Positions 1 through 10,100 of a stretch of DNA of 30,911 nucleotides are shown piece after piece. The position numbers and the translations under genes are program-made. A model generated the notes under the pieces. It worked only from the letters and a program-made list of their open reading frames with translations. It made no database searches and was not told the origin of the DNA. How positions within the stretch are numbered: position 1 is the stretch's first letter; each line of letters begins with the position of its first letter. This DNA comes from a virus, in IMG/VR virus record IMGVR_UViG_3300006802_000332, positions 1-30,911 of that record; one strand, 5' to 3'.

Positions 1-498
1 TACCTTGTCGTCTGGGGCGATCAGACCGTCTACTGCCCGTTCCCGAAGGGGTCGAAGGCTGGTCTGATGCACGAAGACCTCGGCGAGCAGACCGTCTACG
101 ACGGCGCGAACCGGATGCAGGCCCTTGCCACGCGCTACCAGTGGAAGACCGGTCTGGTGGTCAAGGACTGGCGCTACGTCGTCCGCATCGCCAACATCGA
201 CGTTGCGGAGCTGATCGCCGGAACCGGCACGCAGGCGCTTTCTGCGGGCACCAACCTGCTGAAGCTGATGACGCAGGCGACCTACAAGATCCCGAACCTC
301 GCCATGGGTCGGCCGGTCTTCTACATGAACCGCACGGTTCACTCGTCCCTTGCCAACATGGCGATGGACAAGTCGCAGGGCGTGCTGGCGATCCAGCCCG
401 CTACGACGCAGTTCGGCACGGCTCAGAGCTACCTGAGCTTCCTTGGTGTCCCCATCCGTCGTGTGGACGCCCTTCTCAACAACGAAGCTCTGGTCTGA
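1..498 (+). CDS. Major capsid protein, C-terminal part (5' end cut by window)
   Basis: The reading frame is open from base 1, so the 165 residues visible are the C-terminal part of a longer protein; the first in-frame ATG at 67 is internal. The sequence has the run GLVVKDWRYVVRIANI and the C-terminal stretch SYLSFLGVPIRRVDALL, which I recognise from major capsid proteins of BPP-1/epsilon15-type podoviruses (HK97-fold shell protein). It would form the icosahedral shell. The next gene is a Bbp16-like cement protein, which is the known partner of this capsid type and supports the call. The terminal hydrophobic beta strand (PIRRVDALLN) fits the end of an HK97-fold A-domain. Family assignment is from memory of the sequence, not from a search. 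Confidence 0.88.
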   Translation, partial: YLVVWGDQTVYCPFPKGSKAGLMHEDLGEQTVYDGANRMQALATRYQWKTGLVVKDWRYVVRIANIDVAELIAGTGTQALSAGTNLLKLMTQATYKIPNLAMGRPVFYMNRTVHSSLANMAMDKSQGVLAIQPATTQFGTAQSYLSFLGVPIRRVDALLNNEALV

Positions 499-527
499 TC
501 CAGGCCCACAAACAAGGAGACACTTAC

Positions 528-980
528 ATGATTACTGACGCACTTCTGCGGCTGTCTGATGGTCAGGCGGTCACTGGCACCAACACGACTGTCAAGGCAA
601 CCAACGTGGTTGATCTTGGCGTCGCCCGCGATGTCGGCGAAGGCCGCGAACTCTACGTGGTGTTTTCGGTCACGAAGGACTTTGCTGGTCTGACTAGCCT
701 TGCCTTCCAGATCGTCATCGACAGCAACGAAAACATGACCACGGCACCGGTTGTGATCGCTGCGACCGATGCGATTGTCAGGGCCGACCTGAACGCCGAC
801 GGCAAGTATGCCCTTCGCATCCCGCCGGACATCTACGGCACGGGCAAGCAGTTTCTTAGCGCCAAGTATGTCATCGTTGGCACTGAGTCTGCGGGCGTGA
901 CCGCTGGCGAAGTGACGACCGACATTGTTCTGGATGTCCAGGACGGTCTGAAGTTCTACGCTTCCGGCTTCACTGTCTGA
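528..980 (+). CDS. Bbp16-like capsid cement (decoration) protein
   Basis: A 150-residue protein starting MITDALLRLSDGQAV. The chosen ATG at 528 has a strong ribosome site, AAGGAGA at 514-520, seven bases upstream; the frame is open further upstream but those codons overlap the capsid gene. The N-terminus (LSDGQAVT, then TNVVDLGVARDVGEG) and overall beta-rich composition match the Bbp16 cement protein of BPP-1, which binds outside the shell at local symmetry axes and stabilises it. It lies 29 bases after the capsid gene, as in BPP-1. There is no signal peptide or membrane segment. I rate the family assignment as strong; copy number and exact site on the shell are inferred from the family. Confidence 0.85.
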   Translation: MITDALLRLSDGQAVTGTNTTVKATNVVDLGVARDVGEGRELYVVFSVTKDFAGLTSLAFQIVIDSNENMTTAPVVIAATDAIVRADLNADGKYALRIPPDIYGTGKQFLSAKYVIVGTESAGVTAGEVTTDIVLDVQDGLKFYASGFTV

Positions 981-988
981 TCTAGCGC

Positions 989-1216
989 ATGGCTAGATAC
1001 ATGGTCAAAGAACGTTGCTTGGTCGGCGGTTTGATCCGTCGGCCCGGCGACGTTGTTGAGTTCGAGGGTGATGCCCCCCGGTATCTGGAACCCTTGGACC
1101 CGCCAGCCCCTGAGCCTGTGGTTGAAGAGCCAGAGGTTCAGGAGCCGGTTGCCGAAGAAGCAGCGGAGACCGCGCCCAAGCGTAAGCCCGGGCGTCCGCG
1201 CAAGACTCAATCCTGA
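989..1216 (+). CDS. Small acidic protein with AT-hook-like basic tail
   Basis: A 75-residue protein lying eight bases after the cement gene. Residues 1-33 form a compact beta-like segment (LVGGLIRRPGDVVEFEGD). Residues 34-60 are a Pro/Glu/Val-rich disordered tract with repeated EPV/EPE units. The end is KRKPGRPRKTQS, in which PGRPRK resembles the DNA minor-groove AT-hook core (GRP flanked by basic residues). Short proteins with an 'x-G-x-x-R-R-P-G-D-V-V-E' start commonly sit between capsid and tail genes in phages, so this is probably a minor head component, possibly a head protein touching packaged DNA through its tail. The function is inferred; no strong ribosome site precedes the ATG, so it may depend on coupling. 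Confidence 0.7.
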   Translation: MARYMVKERCLVGGLIRRPGDVVEFEGDAPRYLEPLDPPAPEPVVEEPEVQEPVAEEAAETAPKRKPGRPRKTQS

Positions 1217-1239
1217 CGTGCTACTCACCGGGGTGATTC

Positions 1240-1908
1240 ATGACCTCAGCCGTTGACATCTGCAACCTTGCACTGGGTCACCTCGGTGACGTAGCTAACG
1301 TCTCTAGCATCTCGCCACCCGATGGGTCGGCGCAGGCTGCTCACTGCGCTCGGTTCTACCCGATCGCACGCGACACGCTGCTAGAGCAGCACCCATGGAA
1401 CTTCGCCATGCGTCGCTCTGCGCTGGCTACCGTGTCTGGCACGATCCCAGAGTGGGACTACGTGTATGCAGCCCCGGCAGACCTGCTGACGGTTGTGGCC
1501 GTCCAGGGTGACGACAACGAAGACGACTACAGCACGCGCTACGCGCCCGCAGACGCCATCATCACGACGCCGATGATCGCTGCTGGGCAGTATGTCCCGC
1601 GTCGCTACACGATCGAACTGGACGCCAACGGCAGCCGCGTCATCCGCACTGACCAGAAGTCGGCGCAGATGCGCTACGTCGCGAAGGTCACGGACACGAC
1701 CAAGTTCTCGCCGACGTTCATCATGGCCCTGTCTTGGCACCTCGCCGGGATGCTGGCTGGCCCGATTATCAAGGGCGACCAAGGTGCGGCCGAAGCCAAG
1801 CGGTGTGCCCAGATGATGGCTTTCTACCTGAGCGAGGCTCGCCGGTCGGACAGCATCCAGAGCAACACCAAGCCTGAGCACATCGTGACCTGGATGGCAA
1901 ACCGCTGA
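1240..1908 (+). CDS. Tail tubular protein A / head-tail adaptor (T7 gp11-like)
   Basis: A 222-residue protein with N-terminal SAVDICNLALGHLGD, followed by DTLLEQHPWNFAMRRSALA. This 'N-x-AL-x-x-LG … LL-x-x-xPWNFA-x-R' signature is typical of the tail tubular protein A / adaptor family of podoviruses (T7 gp11 is 196 residues). It forms the ring under the portal that joins head to tail nozzle. The ATG at 1240 is preceded by GGGGTGA, an extended Shine-Dalgarno-like match. Its stop overlaps the start of the nozzle gene (TGATG at 1906-1910), so the two are translationally coupled, which fits equimolar-type structural partners. Position between capsid and nozzle genes supports the call. Confidence 0.85.
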   Translation: MTSAVDICNLALGHLGDVANVSSISPPDGSAQAAHCARFYPIARDTLLEQHPWNFAMRRSALATVSGTIPEWDYVYAAPADLLTVVAVQGDDNEDDYSTRYAPADAIITTPMIAAGQYVPRRYTIELDANGSRVIRTDQKSAQMRYVAKVTDTTKFSPTFIMALSWHLAGMLAGPIIKGDQGAAEAKRCAQMMAFYLSEARRSDSIQSNTKPEHIVTWMANR

Positions 1909-4523
1909 TGCCTAACACCCGCAACTACCTCCGTTCGTTCGCTGGCGGCGAGGTCAGCCCGGAGATGTTCGGGCGCATCGACGACATCCGCTATCAGACC
2001 GGCGCGGCGAAGATGCGAAACTTCATCGCGAAGCCGCAGGGTCCGGCACAGAACCGTCCCGGGTTCGCTCTGGTCAGAGAGGTGAAGGACAGCACCAAGA
2101 AGACGCGGCTGATCCCGTTCACGTTCTCGGTTGACCAGACCTACGTCATTGAACTTGGTGCAGGATACTTCAGGTTTCACTCTGACGGTGGGACATTGCT
2201 GGACGGCGCGTCACCCTATGAGGTTGTCAATACTTACACCGAATCAGAGCTGTTCGACATCAACTACGTCCAGTCAAACGATGTCCTGACGCTTGTCCAT
2301 CCCAACCACCCTCCAGCAGAGCTACGCCGCTACGACACCCTAGACTGGAGGTTTGTAGATGTCACATTTACACCATCGCTATCTGCGCCAACCAATGGAA
2401 ATGTAAGTGTAAACTTCGGCCGCAGAACTAGTATAAATGAGGTTCAGGGTGATTCGTCACAAGGTGTTGGCTTGGCGCATGTTGCGATATTTAGAACGAC
2501 GGCTCATTATCCTGAAATATATTTTTCTGTGGGCGATCCTGTTTATCTTTCAGGATTACCGGCAGCAGGTATTAGCTCCGGTTTTTATCATGTAGGCTCA
2601 AAACCGAACAACTCGGAAGTCACACTTGCTTACATTGAAACCGGCGATCCGGTTGTTGCAAACAGCACTACTGCCATTGCGGTAAACTGGACGCTTCAAT
2701 ATGCTGAAAACTCTCCAGACACCAATGTAAACTACAAAGTCACCGCTGTTGGTGATTCGGATATTGCGGAGTCTCTACCGAGCGCAGCTATACCGGCAAC
2801 AAATAACTTATTTGCTTCCGGCGCCTACAACACCATTTCTTGGGACGTAGTTGCTGGCGCAGTTCGCTACAACGTCTACAAAGAACAAAACGGTCTCTAC
2901 GGCTACATCGGTCAGACCGAGGCGCTACGGTTCATCGACGACAACATCGCGCCGGACATGGGCATCTCGCCCCCGACCTACGATGACACGCTGACCTCTG
3001 CTGGCAACTACCCTGCTTCTGTTGCCTACTTTGAGCAGCGCCGTGTCTTCGGCGGCACCGACAACGAACCGCAGAACATCTGGATGACCAAGTCGGGCAC
3101 CGAGTCCGACTTCAGCTACCAGCTTCCGATCCGCGACGCCGACCGCATCTCGTTTCAGATCGCGTCGCGTGAGGCCAACCGCGTTAAGCACATCGTTCCG
3201 CTGACCGAGCTGATCCTGCTGACGAACTCAGCAGAATGGCGCGTCACGTCGGTCAACAGCGATGCGATCACGCCGTCGTCGATCGCGGTGCGACCGCAGA
3301 GCTACATCGGTGCGTCCGGTGTGCGGCCGACGGTCGTCAACAACTCGCTTGTCTACTGCGCGGCACGCGGCGGGCACGTCCGTGAGCTTGGCTACAACGA
3401 TGCGGTGCGTGGCTTTGTCACGAACGACATCAGCCTGCGTGCTGCACACCTGTTCGACAACCTGAACATCCGCGATCAGGCTTACCAGAAGTCGCCGCTG
3501 CCGATCGTCTGGTTCGTGTCGTCCGACGGCAAACTGCTTGGGTTGACCTACGTCCCTGAGCAGCAGATCGGTGCATGGCACCAGCACGACACCCTAGATG
3601 GCACGTTTGAGTCGTGCTGCGTTGTCTCTGAAGGCGACGAAGACAGGCTCTACGTTGTAGTCAAGCGGCTGCACAAAGAAGTCGAAGGCGTCATCGAATA
3701 CAAGCGATACGTCGAACGCATGGGCATCTGGAAGTTCGAGACGATCTCGGATGCGTTCTTCGTTGACAGCGGCCTGAGCTTCGACGGCACCAACACGACC
3801 GCGACTCAGATGAAGGTCACGGGCGGCACGCTCTGGGACCCGTCTGAGGAGCTGACGCTCAACGCTACGACACCGCAGTTCGTGACTGGGCCATCGTCGA
3901 CGGACATCGGCGATGTCGTTGAGCTGGACGCGGCTGACGGCCAGATCTACCGGCTGACGATCGTGTCGGTGACGACGGACACGACCGCGCAAGCCCGCGT
4001 TGACAAGACGCTTCCTGCCGCGCTGCGCGACACCTACACCACAGCGTGGGCCTTCTGCCGCAACACGTTCTCCGGTCTTGGTCACCTGAACGGCTACACA
4101 GTGTCCATCCTTGCCGATGGCGCTCGCCACAACCCGCTCTTCGTGCAGACCGGCACGGTCACTCTTGGCCGCGCTGCTCGCAAGGTCCACATTGGTTTGC
4201 CGATCGAAGCCGACTTGCAGACGTTGCCGATGACGTTGCAGATTGACGGCTTTGGTCAGGGTCGCCATAAGAACGTCAACCGCGTCTGGCTGCGCGTGTT
4301 CCGTTCGTCTGGCCTGCTGGCTGGCCCAGATGCGTCGTCGCTTGTCCCTTACAAGCAGCGAACCAACGAAGCCTACGGCACGCCGCCACGACTGATCTCT
4401 GAGCAGATCGAAGTCGTGCTGCACCCATCTTGGGACGAGGACGGGCAAGTCTACATCCGCCAAGCCGATCCGCTGCCGCTGACGATCGCTGGTCTGACAA
4501 TCGAAGTTGCGTTGGGAGGCTAA
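1908..4523 (+). CDS. Tail tubular protein B / tail nozzle (T7 gp12-like) with inserted domains
   Basis: An 871-residue protein beginning RNYLRSFAGGEVSPEMFGR, with AAKMRNFIAKPQGPAQNRPG: the standard start of podovirus nozzle/stabilisation proteins (T7 gp12 is 794 residues). The body also has family-typical runs such as YFEQRRVFGGTDNEPQNIW and LLTNSAEWRVTS. It would form the tubular lower tail through which DNA passes. Residues ~145-305 (about bases 2341-2820) are visibly AT-richer than the rest and look like an insertion: first a small beta module with A199-H200 and VGDPVYLSGLP, then an Fn3-like segment ending ISWDVVAGAVRYNVYKEQNG. The start overlaps the previous stop by one base. The insertion is an observation; calling it surface-exposed is inference. 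Confidence 0.88.
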   Translation: MPNTRNYLRSFAGGEVSPEMFGRIDDIRYQTGAAKMRNFIAKPQGPAQNRPGFALVREVKDSTKKTRLIPFTFSVDQTYVIELGAGYFRFHSDGGTLLDGASPYEVVNTYTESELFDINYVQSNDVLTLVHPNHPPAELRRYDTLDWRFVDVTFTPSLSAPTNGNVSVNFGRRTSINEVQGDSSQGVGLAHVAIFRTTAHYPEIYFSVGDPVYLSGLPAAGISSGFYHVGSKPNNSEVTLAYIETGDPVVANSTTAIAVNWTLQYAENSPDTNVNYKVTAVGDSDIAESLPSAAIPATNNLFASGAYNTISWDVVAGAVRYNVYKEQNGLYGYIGQTEALRFIDDNIAPDMGISPPTYDDTLTSAGNYPASVAYFEQRRVFGGTDNEPQNIWMTKSGTESDFSYQLPIRDADRISFQIASREANRVKHIVPLTELILLTNSAEWRVTSVNSDAITPSSIAVRPQSYIGASGVRPTVVNNSLVYCAARGGHVRELGYNDAVRGFVTNDISLRAAHLFDNLNIRDQAYQKSPLPIVWFVSSDGKLLGLTYVPEQQIGAWHQHDTLDGTFESCCVVSEGDEDRLYVVVKRLHKEVEGVIEYKRYVERMGIWKFETISDAFFVDSGLSFDGTNTTATQMKVTGGTLWDPSEELTLNATTPQFVTGPSSTDIGDVVELDAADGQIYRLTIVSVTTDTTAQARVDKTLPAALRDTYTTAWAFCRNTFSGLGHLNGYTVSILADGARHNPLFVQTGTVTLGRAARKVHIGLPIEADLQTLPMTLQIDGFGQGRHKNVNRVWLRVFRSSGLLAGPDASSLVPYKQRTNEAYGTPPRLISEQIEVVLHPSWDEDGQVYIRQADPLPLTIAGLTIEVALGG

Positions 4524-4524
4524 C

Positions 4525-5229
4525 ATGTCTTACGGTTCCCCGCCCCCGATGATTAACTCTGGCTTGGTCTCGCCGACCGGCCAGCTTCCAGCCGGATTTA
4601 CACCAGCCGCCTCCTCGCCAGCATCTGCCTCCGGCGGTATGGGCATGGCTGGCCCGATCCTGATGATCGCTGGTGCGGTCAACCAAGCGATCGGGTCGTT
4701 CTACGCCGCCAAGAACGCGCAGATTCAACTGCGGATGCAGGAGCAGAACCTTCTGTTCCAGCAGCGCATGAGCAACATCGCTGCGCGACAGGCTGAGTTC
4801 CAAGCGCAAGGCATCATGGAGGCCGGTCAGCGGCAGATCGGTGCCTACACGATGCAGGCTGGTGCGGCCAAGTCGCAAGCCAAGACGCAGCTTGCTGCAC
4901 GCGGCATTCAGGCTGGCAAGGGTTCGGCTGCCGAGATCATGGCGACGTTTGATCTCATCAAAGAGATTGACGCCATGACGATCAACGCCAACACGGTGCG
5001 TGCGGCCGAAGCACAACGCATGGCGGCCACGCGGGCGCGTGTGCAAGGCATCATGGCCGGTGCGTCGGCAAGATCTTACGGCCTTTCTGCCGGAGCCATC
5101 AGCCCAGGTCTTAGCGGGTTCCAAAGCCTGCTTGGCAGCGCGTCGCAGATTGGGATGCAAATGCAATCCGCTGAACTGTCTTCGCAGCGCCACCACGAAA
5201 TAATGCGTGCCCTGGAGGGAACTTACTAA
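4525..5229 (+). CDS. Internal virion protein, T7 gp14-like
   Basis: A 234-residue protein. I place the start at ATG 4525, directly after the nozzle stop, with GGGAGG at 4514-4519; a few upstream in-frame codons overlap the nozzle gene and are not needed. Residues ~1-35 are Pro/Ser/Ala-rich, residues ~36-60 form a hydrophobic segment (GPILMIAGAVNQAIGSF), and the remainder is Gln/Ala-rich amphipathic helix (for example RMQEQNLLFQQRMSNIAARQ). This composition, length and position before the two larger internal proteins match T7 gp14 (196 residues), which is ejected into the host and makes the outer-membrane part of the DNA channel. The assignment rests on gene order and composition more than on residue identity. 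It ends in a TAATG overlap with the next gene. Confidence 0.75.
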   Translation: MSYGSPPPMINSGLVSPTGQLPAGFTPAASSPASASGGMGMAGPILMIAGAVNQAIGSFYAAKNAQIQLRMQEQNLLFQQRMSNIAARQAEFQAQGIMEAGQRQIGAYTMQAGAAKSQAKTQLAARGIQAGKGSAAEIMATFDLIKEIDAMTINANTVRAAEAQRMAATRARVQGIMAGASARSYGLSAGAISPGLSGFQSLLGSASQIGMQMQSAELSSQRHHEIMRALEGTY

Positions 5230-7163
5230 TGGTCAAAGTCCCCGTAGCTCCGCAGGTCCAGCCGCAGGTCCAGCAAGAGCAGGTTGCGGCACCGCAGTTC
5301 CAGGCAGCGCCCTCGCCCGGGATGCAGTCTGCCATGCAGCTTGGTCAGGACCTGATGCAGGCTGGCAAGATGGCGATCGAACTTCAGCGCGACAAGCAGG
5401 CGATGGAGTTCTGGAAGGCCAAGGAGGAGCGCCGCGAACAGATTGCTCAGGGGCGTGAAGCTGAGGCTGCGGCTAAGGAAGCGGCGCAGCTAAAGGCCAA
5501 GACGACAGACTTTATCGTAGACGAAGCGATCAACCTGCTTGGCTCGCAAGTTGGCGAGGTGGCAGACATCTTTGGCCGCACGACCGGACGCGAATCGGTT
5601 GAGCGATTTGAAGAGGCAAACTCTGCCATTCAGGGTCTTGCCCAAAACCTTCGCGACAAGCTGCAAGACGAAGATCAGATCGCGCTGTTTGACATGAAGG
5701 TTGGTCAGCGCATCGGCGTTGCTCAACGCAACATCCGCGCTCACTACAGCAAGCAGCTTGATCTAGCACAGAAGGCTGCACGCATCGGCAACCTTGAAAC
5801 ACTCGGTCGCGAAGCCGCCACCAGCAGCGACACGCAAGACTTTGTCAAGGCCGCCGCAGCCGCCGAGGCAGTCATCAACCAGATGAACACGCTGCCAAGT
5901 GGCGTGGTCAACCAAGACGTTGCCAAGCAGCAGATTCAAGCGTGGTATGGGCAGTATGTTGGTCTTGCTGCCGACAGGATGATTCGCAGCAACGATTACG
6001 CATCGGCACACACCCTTGTTGGCGCGCTTAGTAAAGGCGGCCGTCTAGAAGTCGGCGTTGCTGACAAGATGTTGTCGGTCATCGCTAGCGCCGAGGAGGC
6101 CCACAGCTCCAGGGAAGTCGCCAAGAACTTGGTCCGTGAAGGCCGCACCGGTGGCCTGACGCAGTTTGAGTCGACGACTCCTGACCCAGAGTCCAAGCCG
6201 CTGCCACGCACGTTTGACGGTAAGCCGGACTACAACGCAATTCGCAGCACTATCGACGGCGCAGACCGCCCAGACTCTTGGAAGGAACAGGCCAAAAATG
6301 TTGTCGATGGCATGGAGCGCGATCAAGTGCAGGCAGAACAGAGTGCCTACAGAGATTTGCTGCGTCAGGCGGAGTCTATTGCGTTTTCTGACAAGGCTAT
6401 CGCTGACAACAAGTCTTACTGGACTGAGATCCAGCAAGAGATCTGGTCAAAGCTGCGCCTAGAAGATCAAAATCGCCTGAAGAACATCACGGTCGTTAGC
6501 GATGAAGCCACGCTTGGCGGCCTACTTGTTAGCCTTGGCACTGTGCAGCCAGAGAACCCAAAGGCTGTGCAAGAGTTTGCTGCTAATGTTGAGCAGGAAC
6601 TAAAAGATGGCCGCATCACCAAAAAGGACGCCGACGCGCTGATTATGAGCGCGACTGAGCCGCGCAAAGCCATCGAAGCCAAGCTAGACAACGATCAGAT
6701 TACAGCTGTGTTTGCCAGTGAAGGCTTGGATGTAGACGATACACAGCGGGCCACTGCTAGGTATCGAATCTCTTCTCGCATCACCGAGATGCAGACCATG
6801 CTTGGTCGCCCGTTGTCCGCCCAAGAAAAGGAGGACGTCATTCGAGAAATGCTTAAGGTCAATTACATTAAGACCGGCGTTGTTATGGACGATGTAGAAA
6901 GATCTATGTTTGTATCTAGGCCAAGCGAATACGATCAGGTCTCTATCGGCGTGTCCGGCAAGCAGCTTGTAATGCACCGCCCGTATTATGAGGCTGCGCT
7001 TCTTGCTGCAAAAATGAACCTAGAAAAAGAAGGGCAATACGGCGTTTACCCAACGCCGCAACAGATTGTTGAAACCTACAACAGGATGATGAAGCGCAAT
7101 GCGCCGGGAGATGCCGCACGCGACCAGCACATGTTTGTGCCAGCCCTCAACGTCCCCCGATAA
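5229..7163 (+). CDS. Internal virion protein, T7 gp15-like
   Basis: A 644-residue protein (T7 gp15 is 747). The N-terminal 35 residues are Gln/Pro/Val-rich; then comes a long charged, Ala/Glu/Lys-rich helical region (ERREQIAQGREAEAAAKEAA) and a mostly helical remainder with no membrane segment. It lies between the gp14-like gene and the giant gp16-position gene, as in the T7 ejectosome cassette, and would form part of the periplasmic channel built when the virion proteins are ejected. Its start shares one base with the previous stop (TAATG), implying coupled synthesis. No catalytic motif is seen. The call is based on position, size and helical composition; direct similarity to gp15 cannot be claimed by eye. 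Confidence 0.72.
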   Translation: MVKVPVAPQVQPQVQQEQVAAPQFQAAPSPGMQSAMQLGQDLMQAGKMAIELQRDKQAMEFWKAKEERREQIAQGREAEAAAKEAAQLKAKTTDFIVDEAINLLGSQVGEVADIFGRTTGRESVERFEEANSAIQGLAQNLRDKLQDEDQIALFDMKVGQRIGVAQRNIRAHYSKQLDLAQKAARIGNLETLGREAATSSDTQDFVKAAAAAEAVINQMNTLPSGVVNQDVAKQQIQAWYGQYVGLAADRMIRSNDYASAHTLVGALSKGGRLEVGVADKMLSVIASAEEAHSSREVAKNLVREGRTGGLTQFESTTPDPESKPLPRTFDGKPDYNAIRSTIDGADRPDSWKEQAKNVVDGMERDQVQAEQSAYRDLLRQAESIAFSDKAIADNKSYWTEIQQEIWSKLRLEDQNRLKNITVVSDEATLGGLLVSLGTVQPENPKAVQEFAANVEQELKDGRITKKDADALIMSATEPRKAIEAKLDNDQITAVFASEGLDVDDTQRATARYRISSRITEMQTMLGRPLSAQEKEDVIREMLKVNYIKTGVVMDDVERSMFVSRPSEYDQVSIGVSGKQLVMHRPYYEAALLAAKMNLEKEGQYGVYPTPQQIVETYNRMMKRNAPGDAARDQHMFVPALNVPR

Positions 7164-7168
7164 ACAGC

Positions 7169-10100
7169 ATGTCAGACTTCGGCATCACGTTTTCCGATCA
7201 GCAGTCGTTTAACGACGACGTTCGCAACCGACTTGATCGGATGCGTGAGCAGCGCCTGCGCCAAGCAGTTAACTTTGGCACGCGCTACAACCCTGTTCGT
7301 ACCGGTCAGGCAGCACAGCATGGCCTGCCGTTCACGGTGTCTGATGACATCTTGGATGCTGCGCTTCAGCAGACCAAGCAGCAGAACATCTACCGGGAGG
7401 TCAACAGCTACCCGGTTTCGATGGACTTCTTTGCCGACCCAGCGTTTGCTTCGCTGGCGGCAGACGATGCCGACAACGTCGGAGCGATGGAGGGCCTGTT
7501 TAAGACCCTGCTGTCTTCCGGAGCGCAAGTAGTCAGTGGCGCTCTCAGGTTCATTGACTGGGAGCGAACCAAGACAGAAGAGTGGCAGACGCAGATGTGG
7601 ATGAGCTTGCGTGAGCAGGCCATCGCCAACATGACGCCAGATGAGCGTCGTCGGTTTATTCAAGCGCAGCAGCAACTCCCGGCAGAGTTTCGCCCGATCG
7701 AAGAGCCGATGACCCAAAAGGTCATGCGTGGCTGGGAAGAGATGGCGCAGGGCCTTCAGGCCGACGCCAGGACTTTCTGGGGCCAGACAATCGTAGGCGA
7801 GTCGGCGTTCTCCGCTATCCAGTCCATTACGCAGATGCTGGCGCTTGCTCCGCTTGGCCCGGCGGCGGTCATGGCTGGCTTTGGATCTACCGAGTTTGGT
7901 TCGGCCATGCAGGCTGGCGAAGCGGCTGGCTTGTCGCCGCAGGAAGCATTTAAGACTGCTGTGGCAGGAGCGTTTGCAGAAATCGCTCTCGGCTTCACGC
8001 CGGTCAAGTCACTGCTCGCTGGAGCCGCTGGCAACACGCTGAGGCAGACGCTCGTCAACACAGCCAAGGCGGAGCTTGCTACTGAGATCCCAACCACGCT
8101 GATCCAGAGCTTTACGCAGTTCATGGAGTTCGAGCGTCCGAACACGTCCGCCGACTTCGTTGAATACGCGCAGAGACTGCCCCGAGAGGTCGCTGTCACG
8201 GCGCTGTCCACTTTGTTTTCAACCGGCGTCACCGCTCCGATCATCTATCGTTCTCAGGAAGCGGTTAACAAGCAAGCGTCCGACATCGACGTAGCGCAGC
8301 GCAACTCTGATGTTCTTGGTCAAATCCAAGAAACGATGTCGCGCTCTAAGGCTGCCGCTAACGGTCCGGCTTTGTTTCAAAAGCTGGTTGCCGCGCAAGC
8401 CAAGGCTTACGAGGTTCGAGAGATTCGCGTCGATCGGCAAATCGTTGAAGATTCGCTGGAAGAGCTGGGCGGGATTGAAGCCGTCCGCAAGGCGCTGCCA
8501 GAGGTTGCCTCCAAGCTGGAGGCTCAGGACCCGGCAGATGGAACCGAGCTGTTCATTCGCCCGGAGCAGTGGGCCGAAGCCGTTCGCCTTAATCCTAAGT
8601 TTGACGAGGTGCTGAGGCAGCACGTTCGCATCAACGATCAGGAGATGACTGCTGCCGAGGCGCTGGTCGCCGAGAAGAACAAGGAAAAGTTCCTAGAGGA
8701 GCTGAACCGCCTGATCGAGGACGAGGCGGAGATTCTTGCCGAGGTTGAGTCGGACCGTCAGTCGATTGAAGACGACATCGTTGAGCGCGTTAGCGGTGTC
8801 CGGCCGCAGCCTGCGGTGGTCGAGACCGAGGCAGAGCTGCCAGAGGTCGCAGAGCAGCCCCAGGAGGCACCAGAGGGCGCTGAGGTCGCGCAGGCCATCC
8901 AAGAAGTGATAGCCGCTCAGGAGCCAGCAGAGGTTGCCGTAGAGCCTGCAACGGAACAGCAACCGTTTGATGCTTGGTTTGCCAACTCACAGGCTGTGGA
9001 TGTGAAGGGCAAGCCGCTGGAGCTGGCAATTCGACCGCTGCCCGATGGAGAAGGCTCGTTCTACTCGGAGGCACCGGCTGGCACCGGCAACACTTTGGTG
9101 TCGATTGCCAACCCGCTGATTCTGACCGGTGACAAAGCCAATCGGTTTATCAAGGACGCCAAGTTCCGTCAGCGGACGATGCAGAAGGCGCGTGACCTTC
9201 AAAAGGACGGCGTCATCGCGCATGGCAAGACACAGGTTGATGATCGCACGGTTCGCGACTCTATCTACGCCCCGCTAGATGAAGCACAGATCCGGACCAA
9301 CGGTCGGCCTGATCCGTCTGCGCTAGAGGCCCCGCGTGTCACGCTGCCTCCTGCCGATCAGCCCAAGCCAAGGCGCATCGTCAAAACCGAGGCGGACCTT
9401 GCTGACGTAAAGACTGGTGATGAGGTAGACATTCTTGGCTATCACTTCACTTCTGCCCTAGAGCAGAATTTGCCAAAAAACGCAACGGATCTTTATCCGG
9501 GCGGCCCAGACCCATCGGTGGTCAGCGATACAGGTTGGTTTGGGACCGCCGTTTATTTCAGCATTGGCGACGCGCAGTATGAAGACGAAAGAAATCTGCA
9601 CGCCACAATACGCGCAAAAAACATTTTGGTGTCAAACGACATCCCTGTCGTTGACATGAAAAAATTTGGAGGAGAGAACCTTGTTTATAACAGATGGGGG
9701 GACTTTAGCCTCGCGAAAGCGAGAGTCATTTGGGAAAGTGGCCTTGTTTCTGACCTTGAATATGCAGGGGCAATCAAGAAGTATTTTGGCAACGATAATG
9801 ATGCCTATGACAAAATTCAGGATGAGTTCAATTATGACGCGGTAATACACAGAAATGAGTCGCTTGCGGCCATGTCCGAGCAGTCTCAGGTTGGTGTTTA
9901 CGATTTGGATATTATTTCTAACAGGGACTTTCAAGAAGACACGCTGCAAGGCCGCGAAGATGCTGGCCTAGAGAGTCCGCAGACCAGCGCCACGGACGCT
10001 GCCTACATGGCCGCCATCGAAGCTGGCGACATGGAGACGGCGCAGCGGCTAGTTCTAGATGCAGCAAAAGCATCTGGTTTTTCGGAACAGGTATACGAGC

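Noticed and set aside
3594-4526. Leftward open frames of over 300 codons under the nozzle and gp14-like genes
   Set aside because: Arg-rich, no motif, no ribosome site, and opposite to a well-supported late operon.
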